A stretch of DNA of 64,000 nt from Pseudocercospora fijiensis CIRAD86 (Eukaryota; Ascomycota; Dothideomycetes; Mycosphaerellales; Mycosphaerellaceae). Positions 1 to 11,854 of this stretch are shown here, piece after piece. The DNA lies in NCBI RefSeq assembly GCF_000340215.1, contig NW_006921534.1:6561450-6625449 (forward strand), read 5' to 3'. The notes under the pieces are model-generated. The model was not told the DNA's origin and did not search any database. It saw only the letters and a program-made list of their open reading frames with translations. The position numbers and the translations under genes were made by a program. Each line of letters opens with the position of its first letter. Position 1 is the stretch's first letter.

Positions 1-1978
1 TAATAAGCAAGTATAAAACCGACGCAGTTATTACTAGAGAGACACAATTCTATACCTAGCATTACCGTTCTAACATACTGTTTAGGTTTAGCCTTTATAC
101 GACGCTATTACGCTCTTTTTGCCTTAAACCTTCCTACGGTACGGCCTGCTAAGGACCTTTGTTTTAGGACACTATAGACAGTGCCGACCTTTTTTATAGA
201 GGGGGAGGCTATTACGATATAACACTATTGCATATACGATAGTAGGTAGCGGTTACTATCGACCGCTACGGTCGCTATTGCTACTAATAGTAGGACTATT
301 ATATAGATAGCTTGCCTCGCGGTACCTTAGAGAATATATTAACTTTTATACCGCACGACCGTTACGATACCTTCGTACTATAACCGTATGCCTAGTAGTC
401 AGTCTATAAGCTATTAGCCTTAATCTGTACAAAGTCGCCTCGTTCTTTTCGGACACGAGTAAGAATGTCCTATTATAGGTACTAGTTATATATAATAATA
501 AGCGCTTTAGGAATAACCTCCTTAACGGCGTAGATAAGCGCTTCTTCTCGATCCGTGCTTATAACGTAAGGCATTAGATAACCGGCTTCTTCGAGACCTT
601 TCCGTAGTAACTATAATAGCCGGATAAAGTCCTTCTTATTAGGCTTCAGTCTAATTAGACTAACGCCGAGCTTAATAGTGTTATTTATCGGTCTAGTAGC
701 GACAATATCTAGCAGCTCGAGGTTGTATAGATTAGTAGAATACGTAGTATCGAGAACGAGTATATAAGGCGTATCCTTAAAGGCCGAGAGCGATATAGGA
801 TAGAGGGCAACTATAGACTTAATTAAGCTATTACCGTTAGATTAAATGTCGTAGAAGATACTATTCTTATCTAGCAAGTCGACAGTCCGCTAAGCCTAGT
901 TATACTCCCTTCGAGTATTAATACTACGTCCCTAGGCGAGGTTCTTTATATCGTATAGCCGTAATAGAACGCTACGGCCGCGGAAGTATACTATAATCTT
1001 AGACGTAGCTATTCGAGACTACTAAAGCCGCTCTAACTCCTCGAGAAACTAAGTCGTACGAGAGCGTTATCGGTAAGTCGCTAGTACTATAATATTATTA
1101 GGTCCGTAGTTATAGCGATAGTAATCTCGGTCGCTAGAGTAACGAATTTCCTACTAACCTTCTAGTTATAGAGGGTCGATTGCAATAGCGTAGAAGTAGA
1201 ATTTATACCCTATCTTCTTTAAGTACGACTTCGACTTGCCCTTATTCTAGGTCCTTTTGTCTAGTTAACTAAAGCAGCTATATATATAGTAGTATCTATA
1301 TTTAGCGCCGTTCTTATTCTTTCTTAGCTTCTACTCCTTAAACTCGTATCCGTATTATGCGCTAAATTCGTAGATATAGCGCTCGAGTGCCTATTTCGAA
1401 GGGAAGTCGTCTTCTCGTAGTATTAGACCTCGAGGTCGCTCTACTAATACTACCTTCGAGAATAGCGCCTTCTATAGCCGCGGCGATACCGACGTATACG
1501 ATAATAGATACTATAGCCTTATATACGGCGCGTCGACTAATCGACTACGCGTACGACCTCTCGGCACTTCTACTACCTATTCTATCTCTTCTATTACTAA
1601 ATCTACTACCTCTGCCTCCGATTCTACTACCTCTACTACTACTACCTCTATAGCGCCGCCGGCGGCGGCGGCGACACTATCGTTAGCGAGAAAGTTATCG
1701 ATATAAGCCTCGTATAATAGAGATTTAGCTATTTTCGATAGTTACTAGGCAATCTACTATAAAAGTAGGAAGAAATGCGAATTATACGAATATAGACTTA
1801 GAGGCGCGACTTCCTAGGTAGCGCGCCTACGCGCCTATTAATAATACTAACTAGGAATAGAAATAGCCTATATTAGGCGGAAAGAGCACGTAATTTAATA
1901 TAGAGGCGATTCTATAGTAGTGCTAGTATAGGGATATACTAGGGCTCGGGCGGGTAGCTAGGGCTTAGGGAATCCTCG
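1..1978 (-). mobile_element. MULE DNA transposon, copy 1 (right part; left end outside window)
   Basis: This stretch is a diverged relative of the complete MULE at 19072-22371. Positions ~410-1700 match ~20830-22050 there, and the right edge (~1935-1970) carries the same terminal motif around AGGGCTCGG and GTAGCTAGGGC. The last ~12 bases seen in the other copy are replaced by unrelated sequence, so the end is damaged. The first 410 bases resemble the other copy only weakly. RIP has removed every long open frame. An open frame at 1387-1653 on the plus strand is low-complexity (Leu/Pro-rich) and is not treated as a gene. Confidence 0.75.
411..1700 (-). pseudogene. MULE transposase, RIP-inactivated
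   Basis: The reverse strand reads as a MULE-type transposase core. Over 780 to 540 it encodes VLDTTYSTNLYN, LELLDIVATRPINNT, IKLGVSLIRLKPNKKDF and YVISTDREEALIYAV. The D-x-TY-x-TN block and the later TDREEAL block are the two Asp-bearing motifs typical of the family (established knowledge); they would help form the DDE catalytic site that cuts and joins the transposon ends. Interruptions are TAA/TAG from CAA/CAG/TGG. The N- and C-terminal limits are not resolved. Family call is fairly sure; the exact subfamily is not. Confidence 0.75.
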
Positions 1979-1981
1979 AGG

Positions 1982-2056
1982 TTCGGAAAGCGGCTCGCCC
2001 CTAGATTTTAAAAAGCGGCTCGCCCTCGGATTTCGGGAAGCGGCTCGCTCTTAGAT
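1982..2056. repeat. 25-bp tandem repeat, three units
   Basis: The core AAGCGGCTCGCCC recurs with CGGCTCG beginning at 1991, 2016 and 2041, a period of 25 bp. It sits between the MULE end and the start of the long repeated unit. No coding sense is apparent. The short remainder to 2136 holds nothing recognisable. Confidence 0.8.
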
Positions 2057-2479
2057 ATCGGAAAGTAGGGGTTACCTTAGTATTCGGCCTACTCTCGGGT
2101 ATATCTCGGACCTAGCTCCGACTCGGTTAATTTCGGACTAGATCCTAGAGCTAAATATTCTAGTATTATAATGTTCGAGTATATAGCGTAGGCGCGGCCG
2201 TACGTCCTCTAAATACTAAATAGGGATATTAGAATGTTTATACTAAAACGTTTACTTTCTATTAGTAGACCTCGCCTATAGCTATAGAATTCGCCCGTAG
2301 CCGTTTCTTCTCGTTACCCCTAAGAGTCGGTTATATACCTACGTATTGTTTATATACGACTCCCTTTACGTCGCTCTTACGTAAAGTTTAGACAATCTAC
2401 CTTCGCGTCCTAAGTCTCGCTAATCTATCCTAGCGTAAATATAGCTACTAGATAATCTACTCTCTTTATTAGTAGCTTG

Positions 2480-3702
2480 TTACTTTATACTATTACCTTA
2501 CTATTATAGTAGATTACTAGCCCCTTTATTGTATATAAGTATAGGTTTCTTCTTTATAAGTATAACGCGCGTCTAATAGAGATGTCTCGACTCGACTTAA
2601 TCTTATTATCCCTACGTAGTATAAAGATTTCCTCGTAGTATAGAAACTAACCGACGAGAACGTAATAGCTCTTAAAGTCCTACGCGGACCTAACGAACCT
2701 AGAACTACGAAGGTAGATACACTTAGGCGTATATTCGAACAGATCGGTAATTCTATCGAGAGTAACTCGGTTAGGGCGACTATACTCTAGCGGTACGCTC
2801 TATAGTATAAGATCTAGGAAACTAGTGCTAATCCTTTACTCTATATATCCTAAGCCTTCGTTCGAAGCCTCGACTAGTACGGTCTAATCTATTACGCCGT
2901 CGTCCTCGGAATATCTATAGACGCCTCCCGCCGAGTAAGTAACTATATTATTAAAGCCGCCTAGGGCGAAGATTAGTTTACTTAAGCCTCGGAGCTTGTC
3001 CGGCTTCCGTTTAGCGCTCTACTTTTAGTACCTAAACGCATTCTCGCCGATATTATAGCTACTACTCGGATTAGACTTAGTCTCGAAGAAGCCTATCGCT
3101 TCTAGATATAAGGTAAACGGAAGAGGCTCGCGGAAGCCTAGAATAGTCGCGTTAATAAGAGGAAGAGCGCTTTTTATAATTTTATTACTAGCAGTAATAT
3201 TACCGCTATAAGAGACGCTTACAAACCGAAACCTAGTAAGGAACGTACGATATAGGCCTACCTACCTAACATTCCTAAAGACTATATCGTTCTCTAAGGC
3301 TTTAAGACAGGGCGCAATTTACTAGCGCCGAAAAAACACCTATTACGCGCCTTACGCAAAAAACATCTAAGACAACCTAGGGTTAAAGCGGGTAGTAATA
3401 TACTAGTACTAGATTTATAGCTAGAAGACGATAGCGTAGAACCCGATCTGCTAGTATTAGACGACGAAGGAGGGAAAGGTACCTAGGATAATCCTCTTAA
3501 CGTAGATAGAGATACGGCTTCTAATTTTCTTAATATATACGAAGGATTAGAGCTCCGTTTATAATATCGCCGGCTTAGCCGTAGAGAAGGGATAGAAGCC
3601 TACTATACCTACTACCGTAAATAGTAGATAGACTTTACTTATACTTTGCTACCGAATATTAGAGAGCGTCTCGCTACGTTAGGCCGGCTACTATATATAT
3701 AA
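2480..3702 (+). pseudogene. ORF A, unknown protein (copy 1)
   Basis: One frame runs from about 2480 to a stop at 3700-3702 with only TAG/TAA interruptions; it may begin further upstream. The reading includes YKDFLVVQKLTDENVIALK, LRRIFEQIGNSIESNSVRAT, a basic stretch KRKRLAEAQNSRVNKRKS (~3115-3165) and an acidic stretch LEDDSVEPD. It is the first gene of the unit and reads inward from the left edge, the place where Starship elements carry a captain recombinase. I see no tyrosine-recombinase Arg-His-Arg-Tyr pattern, and the family is not recognised. The basic patch could be nuclear targeting or DNA binding (inference). Confidence 0.5.
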
Positions 3703-3765
3703 ACTTTAATTACTCTGTTCCTACTACGTACCGTCCCTATACCTAATATATATAAATACTAACTA

Positions 3766-3809
3766 TTTTGCTATATAGCGAAAGATCAACCCGTTTTCTA
3801 GCTAGTAAA
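3766..3809. repeat. Palindromic motif pair, A / RecQ intergenic
   Basis: Two short palindromes of the unit-wide family, TTTTGCTATATAGCGAAA (3766-3783) and TTTTCTAGCTAGTAAA (3794-3809), lie between ORF A and the RecQ-like gene. Here the motif is intergenic, not intronic. A matching pair is in copy 2 near 25144-25187. Confidence 0.75.
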
Positions 3810-3878
3810 GTAGTCTATATCTTATACCTTTTACTTAATCTTACGACCGCCTCGCTTAGAAGCCCGTAATATATACGT

Positions 3879-6800
3879 ATATAGCTCCCTACTATCCCGA
3901 GGCCGATTAGCTCGTAGCTATATACTATCTATTCTAACCGCCTGCCCAAATCTCTAACTAGTTTATATCTACGCTATACTAAGTTATATTCTATACGACC
4001 TTCGCCTTATTATCTTCCTATATACTATTTATAGTAGATACGGCCTCTATAGAGATACTATTAAGGTTTAGGTTAGACAATCCGCGCCTTAACTACTTTA
4101 GTCTATAAAGGAGGCGATAGATATACGTCTATTAACGCGCTCTCGCGATTAATATATTATTACGATCGAGATTATTAGGGTTATAAGAACTACTTCTAAT
4201 ACCTAGGGACCTATATACCGGAAAGACACTATTTCGAGGATTACTTCTATTATCTTCCTTAATATCGTATTATTAAGTATATAACTTGCCGATACGCTAT
4301 ACCCCCTTACTATTTTTACGCTTACCTTAGCCGCTAATACCGATATACTATTCCTATTACTATCCGTCGCCTTCTTATCGAAGAATTCAAGCCGTTCCCT
4401 AATATTACTATAATACCCGACTAGGTAATTTAGCCCTAGCCGACCGACGATTAAGCCCCGGAGTTCCTACTCTACTTCGATTGTTTCCGATATACTACTA
4501 TCGACGAATAGGGCGAATAATATACGGCTGTCTTTTACTCGTATACCTCGATATAAGAGTATTATAAAACGCGATATAAGTAGACTAATACCTAGACTCG
4601 GGGCGGTAGTAGAAAAGCCTACCTATAAGAGATACCTAATTGCCTATAGGAAAGCAATATCTATATATAGCAATTCTTCTACTCTAAAGCTAGGTACGAA
4701 CCCGGATAGAATCGCCTATTCTAGGTCTATCGTCGCGCTCGTATAGTACCTATTCCCTCCTTATCGTATAACGACTAATTTGCGTCTGCCCTAATTAAAG
4801 CCTAGGCTAATATCTAGGAGAAACTAGACGAGGATCGAAATATTATTTACGATAGCTTAGCCTACGTATCTGCCCTCCTCCTCTAGATTTAGTAACTCTT
4901 TATCGACCTTTATATTGTCTTACTCTATAAAGACGAAATATAAGCTGCTATCCGCCTCCCTAAAGAAAATAATAAGCCCTATATTATAGAAGTTATCGCT
5001 ATCGCTCGCCGAGCGTTCTCTTATATAATAAGGCATTATAGCGAAAGTAGCCTCTATTTTAACCTTACTAATTCCCGTAAGCAAGCCCTCGCTAACTTTT
5101 ATAATATAATATAGAAGTCCGACTATTATAAACATTTTCGCTTTTAGCGCTATAAGACCTACTCGAGCGAACTTAAATACGCCGACGCTATACTATACGC
5201 GCTAGTATATTTTATTCGTTATATCTTCCCTAAAGTTCTATTTTTCCCTTCTATAATATCGCCTACTAATAAACTTAACGACGACGTCGACGCCGAAGTC
5301 GCTAGTTAAGTAAGCGATAAAGTCGATAAAAAAGTCGACTATAGCCTTACTTAAGTAACGCCGACCGACGAATAGCGCGAACTCTAGAATAAACTTAGCG
5401 ACCGCGTCCGAAGCGGTATTACCGAAACGGAAGAACGAGAACTATATCCTCTTATTTCCTAGTTATTACTCTCTCTATTCTAGTATCTAATTAGTAGTCG
5501 TCGGTTCTACTCCCTACTCCTTAGCTACCTCGCCCTTTATATAGTATAACTGTATTTAGGTATATAGCGGGAACCGAACGACTTTAATTACTATCTCTCC
5601 GCTATTATTTAGATAGGGCAACTCCTCGTATTTAACTACTTCTAGTATTATAACTAGGGCTTCGACCGCGACGACGAAGTTTTAGAGACTATTAAGTATA
5701 AGATAGAGTTACTCTTTACGCGAGAGACCGCTATCCGAGAAATTGTCCGCTAGCGTAGTACCCTCTTCGCCTTTACTAGCAACTATATATCGACTAATTA
5801 GGCTATCTAAGCCGCCGACGGCAAATCCGTTTAATTTAGGGACGTCGTACTACGAGTTATAGACCTAACTACTTTACTTAAGTATTACTATCGATAGGTA
5901 TATAAGATCCTACGGCGTAACCTCCTTTTTAGACTTCTATATAACTCTATCCCCCTTACCGACCTTTATAACTGCTCTAAAGAAACTACCGTCTACTTTA
6001 GCTTTCTTTAGGATAAGCGTAATACTACTATCGTTAACCTAGCTCGGACGTTCGTTATTAACGCTATCGCTAGTAATCCGGCTCTATTGCATTTGTACTT
6101 AGAGGCCGGTTTAGATATACTCTACCTTAGCTCGGTAGTCGGCGTATATAAGTATTATATCTAAGAGTTCCTTTAGCTACTTAGTGTCCTTATATTTATT
6201 AGTAGCAGTTAGCCTACCCGCGAACCCGAATTCTTCTCGGCGATATAGCGTAATACTTAGTCGGTCCGCTCTATTACTATCCGAGATAGATGCGTTATAA
6301 TTTACCTAACCTATACTAAGCTCCGCTAGAAGCTAAATAATAAATAAAACGTCCGCTTCCTATTTAAGCTCGGCCGCCTACTTGTCGATTACCTTATATA
6401 TATTTAACTATTTCGCGAGCTCTACTAGTATTAATCTAACCCTAGGTAGGTACTTAGTCCTTTCCTCTAGTCTAAGGACAACCTCGTCTAGTCGGATAAT
6501 ACTATAACCCGATATCTTCGTCGATAGACTATAGCTACTAGCCTATCTGCCTTCGGTATTAGCGAGTAGCGTTACTTCTCCGTCGCTATTATTAAGAAAT
6601 TCTTTAGTAAGTTCGTAGACTTCGATTAATCGGATATAGACGACGAAGATAACGAGGTCGACGATATAGAGGTAGCTATAGCTAGGTAGCGTAACTATAG
6701 TCTCTATACTACTAATATTTTATATACTAACGCTAATCTATTCGCCGCGTCGTCTAACTTATAGAATAGCTTAATCTAAGGCAGGTACCGCGCGTCTTAT

Positions 6801-8747
6801 ATCTAGTCGAACTTCCTTTAGCTTCCTACCGCTATTACTCGCTACTAGGGGACCTAGCCGTTACTAGGTAGCTCTATTAGCAACCTCTTAGTACTCGAGA
6901 ATAGTAGTCTCGCCCCTGTTTTTACCCTCGATAAAGCCCTATAGTACGTACGTAAAATTATATAAAACTCGCGGCTATAGTAGAAGAGCGAGGGTTAAGC
7001 GACTACTATACGATAGATCCTCTCCTTTAAAGCCCGACTACTCGTTGTCCTTAGTACTAGCGCCGGTAAGAGTCTCCTCTTTATAGTTCCTTACTATATA
7101 AAAGGTACGCGGACTACTATACTTATCCTTCTTCTAGTTGCTCTACGAGTTAATATACTTACCCGACTTAAAGCCGCTAAAGTGTCCTACGTAGTATAGT
7201 AACTAGGAATAGAGCGCCCTACTTCCCTTATCCTAGTTAGCGCTAAGGCCGCCTACTCTATCTAATTTATTATATATATATAGCGTCTCGGCGTCTAGAA
7301 CTAGCTCGATTGTATCTTCGTCGATAAGTGCTATTTAACCGTAACCGCGTTACTATACTACTCTATCTTTCGCTAATTTAGCTATCTTAGGTTAATTAGT
7401 ACCTAGGTCGTCTATCTAACTACTACTCTACTACTATTAATAGAACCTAAATTCCTATAGCGTAACGTTATCGCCTAGCCTATAATAGTACGGCGGAGTA
7501 CTAATCGCGCTAATATTATATATCGTATTTCCTTATACTAGTAGGTATAGTTACTACTTATAGCTATACGACTTATTAGGAAGTAGCCTAGGGCGAGTAT
7601 ATTCGTACCTAGCGATCGCGTCCTAGTATTCGTATATAGTCTCGACTACGCTAAGTAGCTAGCGAGGGAAATTAATTGCCTATACTTTACCGCTACTAGT
7701 AGAACTACTAGCGAGAAAGAATAGCTACTCGACGCCTAGCTTAATAGTACCGATAATCTATTTCTCGTCGCTACTTTTACGCTTAGCGAAGGATTCGACG
7801 TACTATATATCTAGGTTATTGTCTACGTCGGCCTCCTACTCTTACTAATATTATTTATATAATAGTCTAGTTGCGCTAGGCGAGATAGAAAGCTAGTACT
7901 ATCTTACCTTCTACTACTAACCGAACTAACTATACTAGTAATAGTCGACTAGAGTAAGCTTAGCTTCGATTAATACCCTTACGTAGATAACGTTAGTTAT
8001 ATATAGCAGCGCGAGAGGCAAGCTATATAGTAATATACTCGCGTAGGTAAATGTTTGCGTCTAATTATATCTAATTACCTCGATAGTCTCTAATTCCGCC
8101 TAACGTATATATCTAACCTAGACGATAGTAACGAGCTCTACTAACGATATATATACCGACTAGTACTGCCTCTAACCTAGCCCGAAACGCCGTAGGCTTA
8201 GGCGATCCGTCGGTAGACCGCCTATTTCTAGCGTATCTAGTAAAACGAAGCTAGTAGTATAATATAGTTCGACCGCAACCTCGCCGTTATCTAATAACTA
8301 TATACTATTTACTACTTCGTTAATCCCCGCCTCCCTATATACTAATTCTCTTAATGCCTATACGCTAACTTCGTAGTTACGAAGAAGAGGCAAGCGCTCT
8401 AGGCTAAGCCGATCGAGAGGTACTATACCTACTTCTACTACTATTTCCCTTTTACTATATACTAGGAATATAGCAAGCAAATACGAAGTTATTAACGGCT
8501 AGACGTTATATAGCTAGTCGCTATCGGCGTATTCTAGTCGCTATAGATAGGTCCTACTTAGATCTAGGATAAATTCTAGTACTAATATAAAACGCTAGAG
8601 GAATACCTCGGATAGATAACTTAGAGTACTATATAGGATAGAGAAAAGGCTATCTAAGGTATTCGTCTCTACGCTATCGCTATCGAGTACGTTCTAGCTA
8701 GGAACGTTAAACTAGATCTAGTACCCGCTAATAACTATATAGAGTAG
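3879..8747 (+). pseudogene. RecQ-like (telomere-linked-type) helicase, copy 1
   Basis: A single frame of about 1,622 codons, broken only by TAG/TAA, ends at TAG 8745-8747, so no net frameshift or intron is needed. The start is chosen at ATA 3879 as a mutated ATG; ATA 3873 is equally possible. The C-terminal third is a superfamily 2 helicase: motif I STSAGKS (~residue 1060, from TGAGKS), Ia region, motif II DKCYLT (~1150, from DECHLT), motif III LTTTL (~1183; intact LTATL in copy 2) and motif VI (GRARRDRKL in copy 2, from GRAGRDGK). The N-terminal part has a CRYAIPP...YLS...Y pattern that looks like a lost Cys/His motif, as in the DUF3505-like domains of fungal telomere-linked helicases (established association, by memory). 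Presumed role: ATP-driven DNA unwinding in the nucleus. Confidence 0.8.
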
Positions 8748-8760
8748 GAATTCTAGACGC

Positions 8761-8846
8761 TAACTATTTCGCTAGCCGGAAAAAAAACAATAATATACCG
8801 GTCGTACTATTTACTTTTCCGTCTAGCGAAATAGTCGGTACGTAGC
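8761..8846. repeat. Palindromic motif pair after RecQ-like gene
   Basis: CTATTTCGCTAGCCGGAAA near 8764 and TTCCGTCTAGCGAAATAG near 8818 form two members of the palindrome family just past the RecQ-like stop. An A-run between them is 8 bases here and 9 in copy 2. This could be a 3' UTR intron, but no phase test is possible. Confidence 0.65.
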
Positions 8847-10914
8847 TATATTATCGCTATATTAACTCGGCAGTTAGGCGGGAGTAATAGTCTCTAATCT
8901 ACTAACGATATTATTACACTAGTATCCTTATTAAATTAATAACGCTATAGCGTCGCTACGCTTATACGCTATAGTATAAGATGTCTACCGACGTTAGAAG
9001 TAGAGTATATAACTAAATAGTTATAGCTAGCATTTACCTATATCGGTAGACCGTTTAAGTTAAATACGGATAGAGCGTAGTTAGTCGAGATCTAAAACAT
9101 AAACTATTTATATACCGAACTACTATTACTCGATATATTCTACTCTCTCTATCCTTATTCTAACCGTCTCCTTATCGCTTTTCGCCTACGTCGTATATTA
9201 ACCTACCGACGATAATATACTAATAGTATCGTCGCCCTTCGTTAAAGTATTTCTACTCGTAGACTTGTTATCTCTACTACTATCTCTACGATCTATTCCT
9301 CTAGTACCTCTATACTTAGCTGCTCCTTATTTATTGTCCGTCCTTATACTATCTAGCCGGCCGATAAATCTTCCTCTACGCTCCTCCTCCCGCTTACCTC
9401 CTATTTATCGTAGCCTTCGCCTAGTCTGCCTATTCCTCCTCTATTAACCTCTATTATACCCTTACTTAATCTACCTATTACTCTCTCGTTAACTTCTATT
9501 ATACCCTTACCTACTATTATATTACTACCTACCGGTATACTATCTATCTAATCGCTAGGCCTATTAACCCGCGCTTATATCGCTAACTTATCTAGTTACT
9601 ATTCCCTTATTTCTATCCTATAATAGTATATTTCCTATATAAATAAAAACGCTATATATTCTACGTAATATAACTTTTTCTCCTCCGCCGAGAAGCTCGC
9701 CTAGTTATACTATAGTAGTAGTAGCGGTCGCTCGTATAACTATCGTCGTATTAATATTCTATCGCAATACTCGGCTATATTACCGGTCGCTAGCGCCGGC
9801 TCGGTATAACTCGCTAATATTTTGTAGTCGGCTATCTCGGTAGTCTTACTTATATCTACGCGACAGCTAGCTATAAAGAGAAGTTTCGGAATAGCGACGT
9901 GCTCGAGTAGTTTAGTAGGCGAAATCGGATAAAGGTAGGATACGGATAACTTCTAGAACTAACGTCCTCTTATATCTTTCCTCGCTATATATATTAGACT
10001 ACCTACTATATCGCTACTTTGTCTATTATTATAGCCGATCCTGCCTTACGTCCTCCTAGAACTATACGCAAACTCGATTAAATTTTACTATACCGCCCGT
10101 ACCTACGCGTCTGCCTCTACTTATCGTATGCTATTTCTTTTATAATATACTACTCGCCTATATACTCTCTCTAGTATACTCGAATAGCGCGGTTATACCG
10201 TACCGCATTTCGATCTAGGCGTCGTATTTAAAATCCGCGTATATAAGTTAGGTTTAATTTAATCTCTCCTCGTACGTTATCGTATATTATCTATTATAAT
10301 CTCTTATATTCCCTCTAGCCCCTACTATTACTTAGGGGTCGAGCGCTAATACTATAGCTCTCTCGCCTCGTATTTATACGTACTATCGACGGCAGCTAAT
10401 AAAGTGCTACTTACCCGGGTTATTTCTTACTATTAGTATCTGCTTTATGCCTATTACTCTAGCGAGTACGCTAATACCCCGACCGATCGACGTACTAGCT
10501 TAGTTTCTATACTATCGTACTAACTATAGGCCTCCTCTAGTAGTTAGGTTAGATCTCGCTAGTAGAGGATATACTCGGTTAAGTCGGATTATACCCTATA
10601 TAACTTAATATAGGTATACTTACTAGACAATCTACCGGTTTTTCCCTATCTCGCGATACCCGTATTAAAATACTAGAACCTATCGGTAAAGGAGTCGGCT
10701 AGATCGAGTATTATTAGATATAAGCTATTTATAGAGATCTTATACGTTAACCTACTTATATATATAGTATAGTCGATACTACGCCGTAGTACCGCTAAAT
10801 ATCGCTAGCTACGTATAGGAGGTAAATATATATAGTTATAGTACTACCGGAATTTCTATATCTAGTACTTCTATCGTACGAGACTTAGGCGTTATATAAC
10901 CTAGGGCTAATCTA

Positions 10915-11002
10915 CTAAACGACGATTAGATACGAACCGGTTTGCTAGGCGGCAAACTATATTGTCTATATTACTTTTCCTAGCTAGCAAAATAGTTAGC
11001 AC
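10915..11002 (-). other. Intron 2 of M, palindrome-bearing (88 bp)
   Basis: On the minus strand the donor is GAGA|GTGCTAACTATTTTGC and the acceptor CGTCGTTTAG|TAGATTAG. Splicing joins GAG-A to TA-GAT in frame. The palindrome begins within a few bases of the donor, and a second palindromic segment lies downstream inside the intron. Same boundaries in copy 2 (32294-32381). Confidence 0.8.
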
Positions 11003-11745
11003 TCTCGTATTGTAATTGCGGTTATAGTAGATACGTCTACTAGCTATAGGTCGTAGTATAGTAACGCTACTAAGGCTCGAACCCTAATTGCGCTATCTAT
11101 CCCTAGATATAGCTCGACTATTATACCTCGCCGACTAGATTTTATCGTATATCGTCTATTAGTACGTCCGGTATACTATCTATACCGTTATCGCAGCCTT
11201 AGCTATCTTAGTCTAGTATATTCTTGCTTACCTAGTAGTCTACTATTATCTAATCCGGCTATTATCGAGGCAATCCGATATATCCTTACGTTATAATACT
11301 AACGGACCCGTATACGGACTTATTAGGCTATATACTAGTTTATATATAGTTATTATATACGTAATAAAATACTACGATTAACTCGGTTAGTATTCGGTTC
11401 TTAAAACTGTTAACTCGTAATATCGTAGAATAGATAGCGGTTAGTTCGTCTACCCGGGATATATGTCCGAAATTATAGTATATTTTCGAATAACTACAAT
11501 TCTCGAAAACTAATTTCTCCTCCGATCGATTAGATAACAACGCCCTAATCTAACGATATCTTTTATTATTTATCTACCCGAATATAAACCTACTATAACC
11601 GAGACAGTCCGAGCAAATTAGTAACCTTACTACCGCTAAGATTTACCCTAATCGTTGCTAACCCTCGGGTCTAGCTTACTTATATATTACGCTCCGTATA
11701 CTAACGGCGTTTTCTAGGGTAGGTTTTATAGGTTACCTCCTCCTA

Positions 11746-11854
11746 CTACCGTATATTATATAGTAAATTATTAATAGTATAATGCTAACTGTTTTGCCGC
11801 CTAGCAAACTGCCGGGCTATTATCTATTTTCCTAGCCGGTAAAACGGTTAGTAC
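11746..11854 (-). other. Intron 1 of M, palindrome-bearing (109 bp)
   Basis: The donor reads AAGA|GTACTAACCGTTTTACC on the minus strand; copy 2 keeps GTGCTAAC, so the A is a RIP change. Acceptor CGGTAG. Two palindromic segments lie inside. Splicing preserves phase 2 (GA + T), and the frame continues into the exon that holds the 66-codon open stretch at 11340-11540. The first bases match those of intron 2, as if both derive from one inserted sequence. Confidence 0.8.

Noticed and set aside
1387..1653. 88-codon plus-strand frame rich in Leu, Pro and Ile
   Set aside because: It lies antisense to the MULE transposase end and reflects CT-rich sequence; no start context or homologue in the second MULE.
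2137..3702. Starship captain (tyrosine recombinase) at the left edge of the long unit
   Set aside because: ORF A sits where a captain would, but no Arg...His-x-x-Arg...Tyr layout or known captain motif could be read.
4920..5135. 71-codon minus-strand frame
   Set aside because: Antisense shadow inside the RecQ-like gene; not kept in copy 2.
9265..9447. 60-codon plus-strand frame
   Set aside because: Antisense to the Arg-rich exon 3 of M; not conserved as an open frame in copy 2.
11340..11540. 66-codon open frame on the minus strand, repeated at 32719-32919
   Set aside because: It is the undamaged middle of exon 2 of gene M, in the same frame as the flanking exon sequence, not a separate small gene.
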